Source: Anaerohalosphaeraceae bacterium (lineage in GTDB: Bacteria; Planctomycetota; Phycisphaerae; Sedimentisphaerales; UBA12454). From it: a DNA stretch of 64,000 nucleotides. How positions within the stretch are numbered: the first letter of the stretch is position 1; the number at the start of each line of letters is the position of its first letter. The stretch covers positions 1 through 64,000 of the forward strand of contig JAIORA010000015.1 of NCBI GenBank assembly GCA_021108375.1. Direction: 5' to 3'. The notes below the pieces were generated by a model. It was given only the letters and a program-made list of their open reading frames with translations. It searched no databases and was not told the origin of the DNA. This document shows, in pieces, positions 1 to 7,514 of this stretch. A program made the position numbers and the translations under genes.

Positions 1-417
1 AATAATTATCTACCGTATTATACTTGAGGATGCTCTCTCTTCATATCTTCACAGAGGACACGGATTAACACCGATTTAAAAAAATGGTTTTGACGCAGAT
101 TTTTTATTAGCCACTAAGATACAAAGACACAAAGTTTTTTATTAGACACTGATTTCACAGATTACACAGATTTTTTTTATTTAGCCGTCGAGCCTGCTCG
201 ACGGTTTGTGCGTTAATATGTTAGTAACGGTTTGATATATTTGAACACACGAACCCCAGCATAGTGATGCCGGGGCTAAACAGCGTTTCGGCGGGAAAAA
301 GTGTTTGTGAGCGTAAACCCCCAAGCTGGCTTGGGGTCTAAATGACAAAGTCGGTATTGGCGGGGTTTTATTTTTGTTTTTCGGTATGACGGAGTGCAGG
401 GGGGTATTCAAACAAAG
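1..417. repeat. Intergenic repeat region, no gene supported
   Basis: No convincing gene lies here. The stretch holds short degenerate phrases of the 'cacagatt/cacggatt' type (about 55-180) and three hairpins: arms CCGTCGAG / CTCGACGG (185-204), CCCCAGCAT / ATGCCGGGG with loop AGTG (254-275) and CCCCCAAGC / GCTTGGGG (318-336). The last two are followed by CTAAA or TCTAAA and belong to the covarying hairpin family also seen near 2.7, 6.9, 48.8, 57.4 and 62.7 kb. A 76-codon open frame on the minus strand runs straight through these hairpins and is rejected as a gene. Confidence 0.75.
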
Positions 418-1098
418 TTAATCTAGCTTTTCTTGCTCAAACTTTATGATGATAGAAGCCCATGTATTTTTTCCAATGATTCCATCAACTTTAAGGTTGT
501 TTGACAGTTGAAATTCCATCACAGCATTGCGTGTTTCTACTTGATTTCCATTAAATTCACTATTGTATGTTCCGATGACACTCAGACATTTTTGGATATG
601 TTTATACAGTTCTTTCTTTCCAGATTCCTCGGCGGGGCACTTCGTGTTAATTGTGCCATTACGATCTAATTCAGAACGAACAATGGAAAATGAAAACTTT
701 ACATCTTTTTCTAGATCAATTGTTCTGGTAAAAAGCTCTAAGATTTTTGGAAAAACTAACTTTAAATTTCCTTCTGAAGGAGCTACTAGGTTTGCTATTT
801 TCAAAAGTTCGTTGTTGGAACTTTTATGTTCGGCTTTAATTTTTTCGTGTTCTATTAAGAGTTTGTTGTAGGCCTCTTTACCAATAGAACTTTTAACTAT
901 TTGTTCTAGCTCTTCAATTTTTTCATTTCCCATAGGAGTTGTTTTCAACCAGCAATCTTTAGAAGATGATATTTCTGCTTCTTTGTAGATGGCATATGAT
1001 AAAAATATACATGCCACAAACAGCAGAATGGTGAGAAATATCCAAAATTTGTTGGATTTCAATAATTGAGGAGAAATATTTTTACCCTTCCATGACAA
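418..1098 (-). CDS. Membrane-anchored protein with peptidoglycan-binding-like C-terminus, fourth gene of the TAC operon
   Basis: A 226-residue protein of unknown function. One membrane helix (about residues 18-40) follows a short basic N-terminus, then comes a charged, coiled-coil-like stretch (about 55-130). The C-terminus has the pattern of a PG_binding_1 repeat: residues near 200-215 read LKVDGIIGKNTW, the typical 'vDGivGpkTw' signature. It starts with TTG one base after the stop of the SecB-like gene, so the two are probably translationally coupled and co-transcribed with higB-higA. I infer an exported, wall-facing domain. The link to the toxin module rests on position only; it could be a passenger. 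The gene is visibly AT-rich, like the rest of the island. Confidence 0.7.
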   Translation of the reverse strand: MSWKGKNISPQLLKSNKFWIFLTILLFVACIFLSYAIYKEAEISSSKDCWLKTTPMGNEKIEELEQIVKSSIGKEAYNKLLIEHEKIKAEHKSSNNELLKIANLVAPSEGNLKLVFPKILELFTRTIDLEKDVKFSFSIVRSELDRNGTINTKCPAEESGKKELYKHIQKCLSVIGTYNSEFNGNQVETRNAVMEFQLSNNLKVDGIIGKNTWASIIIKFEQEKLD

Positions 1099-1099
1099 G

Positions 1100-1639
1100 T
1101 TACTTATTCAATCCTTTTTTGGCAGTTGCGTTACTCTTGACTTTTTTTGGTACTGACTGTTTTTTAGACGATGCAATAACTCTAAAAACAGGAACCGTTA
1201 ATACGGGCAATCCCATTCGAGAAGTAGTATTTTGTACATACTCACGCCAATAAGGCCAAGCATTATAAATGCCATTAGCTTGCCCAAAACTATCAAATGC
1301 CTTTTGGTTGAAATTGCTCAAATCTTTGGCCTGATATACGAGCAGGAAGACTGCCTTGATATTCAAAAAAGGGTTATTTTGTTTTAACGCTTCTGACTCA
1401 GAATAACCCTTAAGCTCAAATGTGGGAAAGACCATGATATTTTTTGAATCCATGTCTACTTCAACACGAACTGTTCTATTGATGTCGAATTGTTTTTCAC
1501 CTTGCACAAAAACCTGTTGTTGTGAACATGAGCTTTCCAACAGCCTCACTTCTTTTAGTTCAATTTGGTCAGATATTTGTATGGCCAATTCTAAGTCAAC
1601 GTCACAATTCTTTTTCTCGGCAACCGTTTTTTTAGACAT
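1100..1639 (-). CDS. SecB-like chaperone of a toxin-antitoxin-chaperone (TAC) system
   Basis: A 179-residue protein resembling the SecB-like chaperones found beside HigBA modules (Rv1957 type in Mycobacterium tuberculosis). The recognisable segment is the C-terminal core with IYNAWPYWREYVQ followed by TSRMGLPVLTVPVFR, matching the family's 'aWPywRefvqs..armGlp.ltlPvfr' pattern. The N-terminal half is beta-rich, as in SecB. Classical SecB is about 155 residues; this copy has a basic Lys-rich tail of about 20 residues. The ATG follows the higA stop by 2 bases and its ribosome-binding site (AAGGAAGG) lies inside the end of higA. In characterised TAC systems the chaperone protects the antitoxin from degradation and aggregation; that role is inferred here. 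Confidence 0.85.
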   Translation of the reverse strand: MSKKTVAEKKNCDVDLELAIQISDQIELKEVRLLESSCSQQQVFVQGEKQFDINRTVRVEVDMDSKNIMVFPTFELKGYSESEALKQNNPFLNIKAVFLLVYQAKDLSNFNQKAFDSFGQANGIYNAWPYWREYVQNTTSRMGLPVLTVPVFRVIASSKKQSVPKKVKSNATAKKGLNK

Positions 1640-1641
1640 AA

Positions 1642-2070
1642 TTATGCAGGGATCCTTCCTTCTTCTAATTTATGTTTATGCTTTGAGTCGCATAAATTAT
1701 TGCTTATCCATTGGGTTCTGCTTGTCAAATCAGACATGTCTTGAGAAAAGCTTTGATTTCCACAAGTAAGATATCTTTTCGGGTCCTCAATTATGGACAC
1801 CCCTTTAATTGTAAGCGTATGGCCTAATTCAAAAAATACGTTTGAAATGGTTTTTAAGGTCATATTTTTTGTGCCATCCAAAAGTTGAGTTATATAGCCT
1901 TTGCTGCAACCGATACGCTCTGCTAAGTCTATTTTTTTAACATCTTGTTCTTCCATGAGTTCCGATATTATATTTGTAACTTTAAGAATAAGCCGTTCTT
2001 CCAAATAAAGCTTTTTGAGGTCATCATCTCTCTCAATCTTTTCGCCAAATTTCTGGATGAAATCCGACAT
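1642..2070 (-). CDS. higA: HigA-type antitoxin with C-terminal extension (XRE-family HTH)
   Basis: A 142-residue DNA-binding antitoxin. The helix-turn-helix (about residues 40-75) reads KIDLAERIGCSKGYITQLL, followed by the usual GTKNMTLKTISNVFFELG of HigA/XRE proteins. A further 50 residues after the HTH domain, rich in Ser, Asp and aromatic residues, form an extension absent from two-component HigA proteins. By analogy with TAC antitoxins this is the likely chaperone-addiction tail bound by the SecB-like partner. The start is placed at ATG 2070 because AAGGAG sits 6 bases upstream; a TTG 15 bases earlier would run through that Shine-Dalgarno site. It follows higB after a 54-base gap and overlaps nothing. 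It probably represses the operon, which is known for the family and not shown here. Confidence 0.88.
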   Translation of the reverse strand: MSDFIQKFGEKIERDDDLKKLYLEERLILKVTNIISELMEEQDVKKIDLAERIGCSKGYITQLLDGTKNMTLKTISNVFFELGHTLTIKGVSIIEDPKRYLTCGNQSFSQDMSDLTSRTQWISNNLCDSKHKHKLEEGRIPA

Positions 2071-2124
2071 ATTAAACTCCTTCAAAAATACCGTGTAATT
2101 TTAATTTAATTGTTTTTGTTCTTT

Positions 2125-2484
2125 TTAGTTATTTTGATTTTTGATTCTAATTGCTCTGTTAATCTCTGTTATTGGGGTATGTCGACTTTTTTTGTGAAAA
2201 CCGTGTGTTAAATACCAAGTACGGCCTTTTCTAAAACAAAAAATTCGAAAATTGCCAATCCCATTAACTTTAACCCTTAATTCCCATATTTTATCTCCCC
2301 CTTTAAGTTTTGTCATTTTCTGAGAGTTTGATATGAACCCATTGTCAGAATCGAGTAATTCCTTAAAAAGTCCAAAAAACTTGGCTTGTATGACCTCATT
2401 CAAGTTCTCTAAAAACTCATTCGCAGGCATTTTGCCATTGGAAGTTTTAACAAATTCTATGTTGCAATATTTACCCTTATGCAT
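2125..2484 (-). CDS. higB: HigB-type toxin (RelE/ParE superfamily mRNA interferase)
   Basis: A 119-residue protein with the phage Gp49/HigB pattern: KLKGGDKIWELRVKV, then NFRIFCFRKGRTWYLTHGFHKKS, given here as two parts of one strand-turn-strand block at about residues 60-98. The family cleaves mRNA at the ribosome. The conserved basic and aromatic residues of this core (Lys, Arg, His, Phe) are intact, so the toxin looks active. It is the first gene of the operon higB-higA-SecB-like-membrane protein, in the toxin-first order typical of HigBA. A candidate promoter lies at 2527-2555 on the same strand. Length is normal for the family. Confidence 0.9.
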   Translation of the reverse strand: MHKGKYCNIEFVKTSNGKMPANEFLENLNEVIQAKFFGLFKELLDSDNGFISNSQKMTKLKGGDKIWELRVKVNGIGNFRIFCFRKGRTWYLTHGFHKKSRHTPITEINRAIRIKNQNN

Positions 2485-2526
2485 CCATTGCTCTCTACGT
2501 TATTGTTTCGGCCATCCATATAGTAC

Positions 2527-2555
2527 AGTTTACATATAAGTGAACTTTTTGTCAA
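2527..2555 (-). promoter_or_regulatory. Candidate sigma-70 promoter of the TAC operon
   Basis: Reading the minus strand, a perfect -35 TTGACA (2550-2555) is followed after 17 bases by TAAACT (2527-2532, 4 of 6 matches to TATAAT). It lies 43 bases upstream of the higB start. Flanking sequence is AT-rich. Confidence 0.5.
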
Positions 2556-3059
2556 ATTTATTTTTAGTAATTGCGACAAATTGTAGCCTAATTCGGCGTA
2601 AAGGCAATAAAAAATAGTGAAATCCGCCCCGATGTATCCATATTTGTTGCAGAATGCGCAAGAAAATAGACAAAAAACCCCGGTATAGTGATGCCGGGGC
2701 TAAACGGCGGTGTGGAGGGGATAAAACATATTGTGTTGAAACCCTGCCCATATATAGAGGGACTGCTTTTTTTTATTCAACCCCTACAGGGTTGGTGGAT
2801 AGAGGAGAATTCTTTTACCCCGAGTTTCGCTTCGCTCACACGGGGCTATTATTATTTAACCCCTTCGGGGTTTTAAAACAACCCCGGCAAAGTATTGCCG
2901 GGGCTAACTTAGATTCCGCATCAAGTACGGAATGACAATCCCCCCCAGACAAGTCTGGGGGCTAAACATCGGCCTATCGGCCGAAAAAGAAGAACCCCAC
3001 ATTTACAAATGTGGGGCTAAATGGGGTTGGGGGCGTTTGGTATTATCGTTTTTTCTCTT
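2556..3059. repeat. Hairpin-repeat island
   Basis: About 500 bases without a gene and packed with hairpins. Arms include CCCCGGTAT / ATGCCGGGG (2678-2699, loop AGTG, one mismatch), AACCC / GGGTT (2779-2793), AACCCC / GGGGTT (2858-2872), CCCCGGCAA / TTGCCGGGG (2882-2903, loop AGTA), ATTCCG / CGGAAT (in 2911-2937), CCCCCAGAC / GTCTGGGGG (2942-2961) and CCCCACATTT / AAATGTGGGG (2995-3016). Most C-rich/G-rich pairs are followed by CTAA or CTAAA. The segment 2770-2909 is a diverged duplicate of 6785-6920, with compensatory changes in the hairpins. Open frames through it are artefacts of the repeats. Confidence 0.85.
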
Positions 3060-3662
3060 TTACCACCAACATCGCCTTTTTGTAATGATAAAACCGGCTC
3101 CTGAAACGAGCAGGAAGATTGTCGCAGGCTCAGGATTTATGAATAAATCGAGCCTTGCCCCCGCGAGAGTGCCGGTATCGCCATAAACCGAGTCAATAAT
3201 CTTCACCATCCAGATGCCGTAGGGGTCTTCCTCATCGAAAACCGATAGCGGGGTTATTTTCGGCTTGAAAACACCCCTAAACGGGGCGTTTGCACGGGTG
3301 ATTGATGAAGCGGTATCATCGTCGAATACTGTCCAGTCATAATTGGCCTCAAAAGCGACAAACTCGTAAATATCGTAAGAGTTAAGGCAAGCGATGGTTC
3401 CGGAAGGACTGATAAGATAAATCTGCAAATCACAAATGCTTGGATGCAATATATTTAAGGCTAAATCGACATCAAAAAGCCTGCCTGTCTGAGGAACGAA
3501 TATCTCGGTAATAGTCTCGGTTTTCAGCCTGTCAATGCCGATAGCTTCGCCGCAAGCCCTGCCGTAGGTGTATCTGGCGATGCCGCAGGACTCGGCGCAA
3601 AAAAAACATAAAATCAGCGCGCACAACACAGGCGTGCGCAGGGTATGGCTGTGAATATCCAT
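3060..3662 (-). CDS. Exported P-domain protein with PEP-CTERM sorting signal
   Basis: A 200-residue secreted protein. The N-terminus is a signal peptide (hydrophobic core VLCALILCFFCAESCG). The middle (about 45-170) matches the proprotein-convertase P domain (P/Homo B): a jelly-roll-like stretch with DLQIYLISPSGT and, near the end, EEDPYGIWMVKIID followed by GTLAGARLDLF. The C-terminus is a PEP-CTERM tag: NPEPATIFLL, a hydrophobic helix and a basic KRR end, predicted to be processed by an exosortase/archaeosortase-type enzyme that is not in this window. No protease domain is attached, so the P domain probably acts as a surface module. A promoter only 8 bases before the ATG suggests a leaderless message. 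Confidence 0.85.
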   Translation of the reverse strand: MDIHSHTLRTPVLCALILCFFCAESCGIARYTYGRACGEAIGIDRLKTETITEIFVPQTGRLFDVDLALNILHPSICDLQIYLISPSGTIACLNSYDIYEFVAFEANYDWTVFDDDTASSITRANAPFRGVFKPKITPLSVFDEEDPYGIWMVKIIDSVYGDTGTLAGARLDLFINPEPATIFLLVSGAGFIITKRRCWW

Positions 3663-3670
3663 AAGCGGAT

Positions 3671-3698
3671 ATTATAGTACCTCGAAGAAGGTAATCAA
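3671..3698 (-). promoter_or_regulatory. Candidate promoter giving a near-leaderless mRNA for the PEP-CTERM P-domain gene
   Basis: On the minus strand TTGATT (3693-3698), a 16-base spacer and a perfect TATAAT (3671-3676) precede the ATG at 3662 by only 8 bases. There is no room for a Shine-Dalgarno site between the expected transcription start and the ATG. Confidence 0.5.
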
Positions 3699-3802
3699 GA
3701 GTTATTTATTTAGTCAGAGCGGGCTATTAATCCTTGCCTTGAATAATTGCCGATGATAGGTTGTAAGCGAAAAATTTATATGCAACCCTATGAAAGCTAT
3801 CA

Positions 3803-4531
3803 ATGTCTGATTTTGAAAATGAAGTTCCAGATGAACCGCTAAACGAACTGCCGGAAGATACCAAGCGATGCCCCTACTGCGCGGAACTGATTTTGGCGGC
3901 AGCGGTAAAGTGCAGGTATTGCGGTGAATTTCTTAGCCGTTCTGAAAAAATCGGCGGCGAGTTTCCCGAATTACATTCGTCTGTGGCACGGAAACAAAAA
4001 GCAGCGGACAACACGGTACTGTTTGAATCGAACGCATCGGGGTGGATAGCTGCCGGGGCGATTATCAAAGCAATTATGGTTATCGCAGCGGCGGGGTTTA
4101 TCGCACTTTGGCCCATTGAGAAAATACTGACCGACTACGAGATTGAACAATCTGTTATCAATGCGATTGAAAAGTACCGCGTTCTTGGCGCTGTCGGTGT
4201 TACAATCCTTGCGTTGCTGATAGTGGTTATCAGAGTTTTGCAGATTAAAAGTATTCATTACGAAGTTACGCCCGACCGGGTCGAATGGTCGCGGGGGATA
4301 TTCGACAGGAGAATCGATAATGTCGATATGTTCAGAGTTGTCGACCTTAAACTGCATCGGTCTATGATGGACTGTGTGCTGGGGATTGGCTCGATTGTGC
4401 TGATTACCAAAGACCAGACTGATCCGGAATTTCGGTTCGCAAAACTGCGCAAATCGCGAAAACTATACGATATTATCAAAACCGCCAGCCTTGATGCCGA
4501 CGCTAAACGCGGCGTGATTCACCTTGAATAG
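3803..4531 (+). CDS. Zinc-ribbon membrane protein with bacterial PH-like domain
   Basis: A 242-residue protein. Residues about 22-43 form a zinc ribbon with two CxxC knuckles (CPYCAELI and CRYCGEFL), the pattern seen at the N-terminus of many small membrane proteins. Two membrane helices follow (about 78-100 and 126-147). The C-terminal part (about 148-235) matches the bPH_2/DUF304 fold: IHYEVTPDRVEWSRGIFDRR, then VDMFRVVDLKL and a final beta-strand series. Such proteins are membrane-associated and of unknown function. It is monocistronic, with no obvious partner nearby. Confidence 0.8.
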   Translation: MSDFENEVPDEPLNELPEDTKRCPYCAELILAAAVKCRYCGEFLSRSEKIGGEFPELHSSVARKQKAADNTVLFESNASGWIAAGAIIKAIMVIAAAGFIALWPIEKILTDYEIEQSVINAIEKYRVLGAVGVTILALLIVVIRVLQIKSIHYEVTPDRVEWSRGIFDRRIDNVDMFRVVDLKLHRSMMDCVLGIGSIVLITKDQTDPEFRFAKLRKSRKLYDIIKTASLDADAKRGVIHLE

Positions 4532-4780
4532 TTTTGAGTTATGAATCTTGAGTCTTGAGTTATGAGTTATGAGTTATGAGTTTAGGAATCCCGATAAATC
4601 GGGATGGAGATTTATTTAACCGCGGATTTCGCAGATCACGCGGATTTTAAAAAAGATAAAAATATGGATACCCGCTTTCGCGGGTATGACAGAAATGAGA
4701 TTGCCGTGTTGCGCTCGCAATGACAACAACCTTATCCGGTAGCTTCCGCCGTTCGGCTACTATAGCAAAATAAACCGGCT
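4532..4780. repeat. Composite intergenic repeat (copy 1)
   Basis: A 'ttgag/ttatgag' run (4533-4580) is followed by a composite block: a degenerate 'cgcggatt' phrase (4620-4650), a hairpin with arms ATACCCGC / GCGGGTAT (within 4664-4691), a second phrase beginning GAGATTGCC and ending GCAATGACA (4697-4725), and a third unit starting TTATCCGGTAGC (4732-4763). The first three units recur in the same order at 14307-14412. The third recurs at 9466-9497. Confidence 0.75.
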
Positions 4781-5425
4781 CTACGCCAGGTATGGATTTG
4801 TTTGTTTTTCCGCGGCGATGGTTGTTTCCGGGCCATGGCCGGTAAAAACCTTTGTCTGGCCGGGCAGGATGAGTAATTTCCGCTTTATATTATCTATCAA
4901 CCGCTGGTGGCACTTCTCTATATTATATCCGGGAAGATTGGTTCTACCTATCGAGCCTGCAAAAAGCGTATCGCCGCTGAACAGCACCGCCTCGGCAGCA
5001 TTGTAAAGACATATCCCGCCAGGGGTGTGGCCGGGAGTGTGGATAATTTCAAATTCAAGGTTGGCGTAACAAATTTTTTCTTCGCGAGCGAAAATGACAT
5101 CGGCCTCTGGGGCGCTCAGCGGTAAGCCCGCAAAAGCAGAGAGATTGCTCTGGGAATCGCCGAGCATTGCAGAATCTGCCTTATGGATGCATATTTTCAT
5201 TGAGGGGAAAATTTGTTTGACCGCTGCGACACCTGCGATGTGGTCGGCGTGGCCGTGAGTTAGTATCAGTGCGACCGGCGCGAGCTTGTTTTGCTGAAGA
5301 AACTTTACCAGCGGCTCAGCATCAAGGCCAGTATCAATGATTATGCAGTCGCTAATATCAGGTTTTTTTCGGACTACGTAGCAGTTGTTTTCATAGCCGC
5401 CAAGAATCAATGTCTCAATATGCAT
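4781..5425 (-). CDS. MBL-fold metal-dependent hydrolase, glyoxalase II-like
   Basis: A 214-residue metallo-beta-lactamase-fold enzyme of the small YcbL/glyoxalase-II-like group. The metal-binding motif THGHADHIAG is intact at about residues 55-64, followed by HTPGHTPGG, the GDTLFAGSIGR segment and a final TGHGPETT, so all ligands of the binuclear site are present. It likely hydrolyses a thioester or related ester in the cytosol; the substrate cannot be told from sequence. The start is set at ATG 5425, which has GTGGAG 6 bases upstream. A longer frame begins 33 bases earlier without a ribosome site. Confidence 0.88.
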   Translation of the reverse strand: MHIETLILGGYENNCYVVRKKPDISDCIIIDTGLDAEPLVKFLQQNKLAPVALILTHGHADHIAGVAAVKQIFPSMKICIHKADSAMLGDSQSNLSAFAGLPLSAPEADVIFAREEKICYANLEFEIIHTPGHTPGGICLYNAAEAVLFSGDTLFAGSIGRTNLPGYNIEKCHQRLIDNIKRKLLILPGQTKVFTGHGPETTIAAEKQTNPYLA

Positions 5426-5652
5426 AAAAACTCCACGATAAAAACGGGACATTAGCATAAAACCTGCGCATCGTCAAATTTTTGCGGAATAGAAGACGGT
5501 TTTATTTGTCCTGAAACAGCCCATAAAAAATCTGATTTTACACTCTTTAAGGTTTAAGTTGGACTAATATCTGGCCGAGTAAGCTGATAGGGCCTTTGGT
5601 GTGCTTGTGCTGAAAAAGAGTAAAAAAAACGGATTTCGGAAGGATTCCAATA

Positions 5653-6609
5653 ATGGCAAATTTTAAGAGAGAACAGTTAGCGATGAGCCTTTTCAGAAGG
5701 TATGAAGGCAACCCGATACTGGAAGCCAAAGATTGGCCCTATCCTGTCAACTCGGTTTTTAACCCCGCTGCGATAAAACTTAACGGCGGAACTTTGCTGC
5801 TGTCGCGTGTGGAAGATATGAGGGGATTTTCACACCTGACACTGTGCAAGAGCAAAGACGGTTTGACGAATTGGCAGATAGACGAAAGTCCAACATTGGA
5901 GGCCGACCACGATTCACGCGAAGAGCGCTGGGGACTGGAAGACCCGCGAATTATCTGGCTCGAAGAACAGGGACAGTTCGGCATTACCTACGTCTCGTTT
6001 AGCGAGGGCGGGCCGGTAGTTTCGCTGGCGATAACGAAAAATTTCAAAACGTTTGCGCGGATGGGCGGAATGCTGCCGCCGGAAGATAAAGATGCGTGCC
6101 TGTTTCCGCGAAGGTTTAACGGACGGTTCGCGATGATACATCGGCCGGTAGTGAGGGGCGAGGCGCATATGTGGATAAGCCTTTCGCCAGACTTGAAACA
6201 CTGGGGCGACCACCGGGTGCTGCTGAGGACCCGGCACGCCTATTGGGATGGATTGCGTATGGGGCTGGCGTGTCAGCCTATCGAAATCCCGGAAGGATGG
6301 CTGATATTTTATCACGGCGTACGAGGAACGACGGCCAGCCAGATATATCGTATCGGCGTTGCGCTGCTGGACAAAGACCAGCCGTGGAAGGTTCTGCGAA
6401 GAAGCCAGGAATGGGTGCTTGGGCCGCGTGCTGATTATGAACGTGTTGGCGATGTCAGCGATGTTGTGTTCGTTACCGGAGCGACGGTACACGAGGACAT
6501 TAACAAGCTGTATCTATATTACGGTGCTGCCGACGATAAAATCGCGGTCGCTATCGCTGATATGAATGCTGTGCGTGAATATATTATGATGTGCCCCGAA
6601 GACGACTGA
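5653..6609 (+). CDS. Glycoside hydrolase family 130 protein (mannoside phosphorylase-like)
   Basis: A 318-residue five-bladed beta-propeller enzyme. Family signatures visible are EGNPIL near the N-terminus, WGLEDPRI (about residues 96-103, containing the catalytic-region Asp), KDACLFPRR (about 149-157) and LYYGAADDK near the C-terminus. GH130 enzymes mostly phosphorolyse beta-1,2- or beta-1,4-linked mannosides. Subfamily and substrate are not resolvable by eye, and the length is typical of the family. No transporter or other carbohydrate gene is adjacent, so the context is silent about substrate. The ATG at 5653 has GGAAGG about 9 bases upstream; an internal Met at residue 11 is also possible. 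Confidence 0.88.
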   Translation: MANFKREQLAMSLFRRYEGNPILEAKDWPYPVNSVFNPAAIKLNGGTLLLSRVEDMRGFSHLTLCKSKDGLTNWQIDESPTLEADHDSREERWGLEDPRIIWLEEQGQFGITYVSFSEGGPVVSLAITKNFKTFARMGGMLPPEDKDACLFPRRFNGRFAMIHRPVVRGEAHMWISLSPDLKHWGDHRVLLRTRHAYWDGLRMGLACQPIEIPEGWLIFYHGVRGTTASQIYRIGVALLDKDQPWKVLRRSQEWVLGPRADYERVGDVSDVVFVTGATVHEDINKLYLYYGAADDKIAVAIADMNAVREYIMMCPEDD

Positions 6610-7091
6610 TAGGAAGTATTATTTAAACGCTGATTTCGTTGATTACACAGATTTTTTTCACCACAGGGTACAGAGAGAAAATATCAAAAATGGATACCGA
6701 AAAGAAAAAAGGTGTCCGGAAATTTATTTTCGCCTCAATTTATCATTAGGCTGATTTTACCTTTAAAAATTTGGTTTGGGAAGTGTTTTTTTGCTCGACC
6801 CCTTCGGGGTCGGAGTTGATTTTGGGGTGATTCCGAACCCAGAGTTGCACTCGGGGCTATTGTCATTTAACCCTTTCAGGGTTTTAAAACAACCCCGGCA
6901 AAGTATTGCCGGAGCTAACTATTCCGGCGACTTACGTCGGGCGGCTTCTATGCGATGGAAAGGTGATAAACTTTGCGAAAACACGAACCCCCTACAGTGC
7001 AGAGGGCTAATGGCGATGGAAAAGACATAGACCGTATGAAAGGCACAAATCCCGATTCATCGGGACTGAAGAAATGCCGGAAGCTGATTTA
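6610..7091. repeat. Hairpin-repeat island, second copy
   Basis: No gene is seen. From about 6785 the segment parallels 2770-2909. Hairpin arms are GACCCC / GGGGTC (6796-6812 region), CCCAGAGT / ACTCGGGG (6838-6856, one mismatch), AACCC / GGGTT (6869-6883), CCCCGGCAA / TTGCCGGAG (6893-6914, loop AGTA), CCCCCT / AGAGGG (6988-7005) and CCCGAT / ATCGGG (7051-7064). The shared stretch GGGTTTTAAAACAACCCC links two hairpins in both islands. Open frames here are repeat artefacts. Confidence 0.8.
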
Positions 7092-7514
7092 TTACTGCAT
7101 ATCAATTTTAGCGCCTCGCTGTTTTTTTAGAAAACCCCTTTTCTTTTTTGTAACAAGCCTCCTCTCTATCGATGCTCGGCTCGGACGTGTTTTCTTTCTG
7201 GAACGGTTGGTTTTTAAGGCGTTGGTTAAAAGTAAATTCAGTTTTTCCATCGCATCAATACGATTTGCAAGCTGGCTGCGATTACGCTGTGAAACTATTA
7301 TAATGCTGCCATCAGAACTGATACGGCCAGCAAGCTTTTCAGCAATCCTTCGCTTCTGCCAATCTGAAAGGTAACTCGATTGGGCAACATTAAAAAACAA
7401 TGTTATCTTCGTGTTGAGCTTATTAACATTCTGTCCGCCTGGGCCGGCACTGCGAGAAGCCCTGAACGTTAACTCGCCCTGAGGTATTTGGATTTTAATG
7501 TTCGTTTGCGTCAT
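7092..7514 (-). CDS. arfB: Alternative ribosome-rescue factor B (ArfB/YaeJ), peptidyl-tRNA hydrolase
   Basis: A 140-residue class-I release-factor homologue lacking the codon-recognition domain. The catalytic GGQ loop is intact (SAGPGGQNVNKLNTK, about residues 23-37). The C-terminus is the long basic tail that enters the empty mRNA channel of stalled ribosomes: RPSRASIERRL, then KKKRGFLKKQRG. This combination separates ArfB from ordinary release factors. It frees peptide from ribosomes stalled on non-stop messages. The ATG overlaps the end of the upstream DUF6941-like gene by 20 bases, so the two are probably one operon. Confidence 0.93.
   Translation of the reverse strand: MTQTNIKIQIPQGELTFRASRSAGPGGQNVNKLNTKITLFFNVAQSSYLSDWQKRRIAEKLAGRISSDGSIIIVSQRNRSQLANRIDAMEKLNLLLTNALKTNRSRKKTRPSRASIERRLVTKKKRGFLKKQRGAKIDMQ

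Noticed and set aside
181-411. 76-codon minus-strand open frame
   Set aside because: It runs through three repeat hairpins and has no family features; its codons follow the palindromes.
2678-3021. Possible CRISPR-like array
   Set aside because: The repeated units are hairpins of unequal spacing and different stem sequence; there are no constant direct repeats with uniform spacers and no cas genes.
2530-3186. Several overlapping open frames on both strands in the hairpin island
   Set aside because: They translate repeat hairpins (recurrent NPFGV-like peptides) and have no ribosome sites or protein features.
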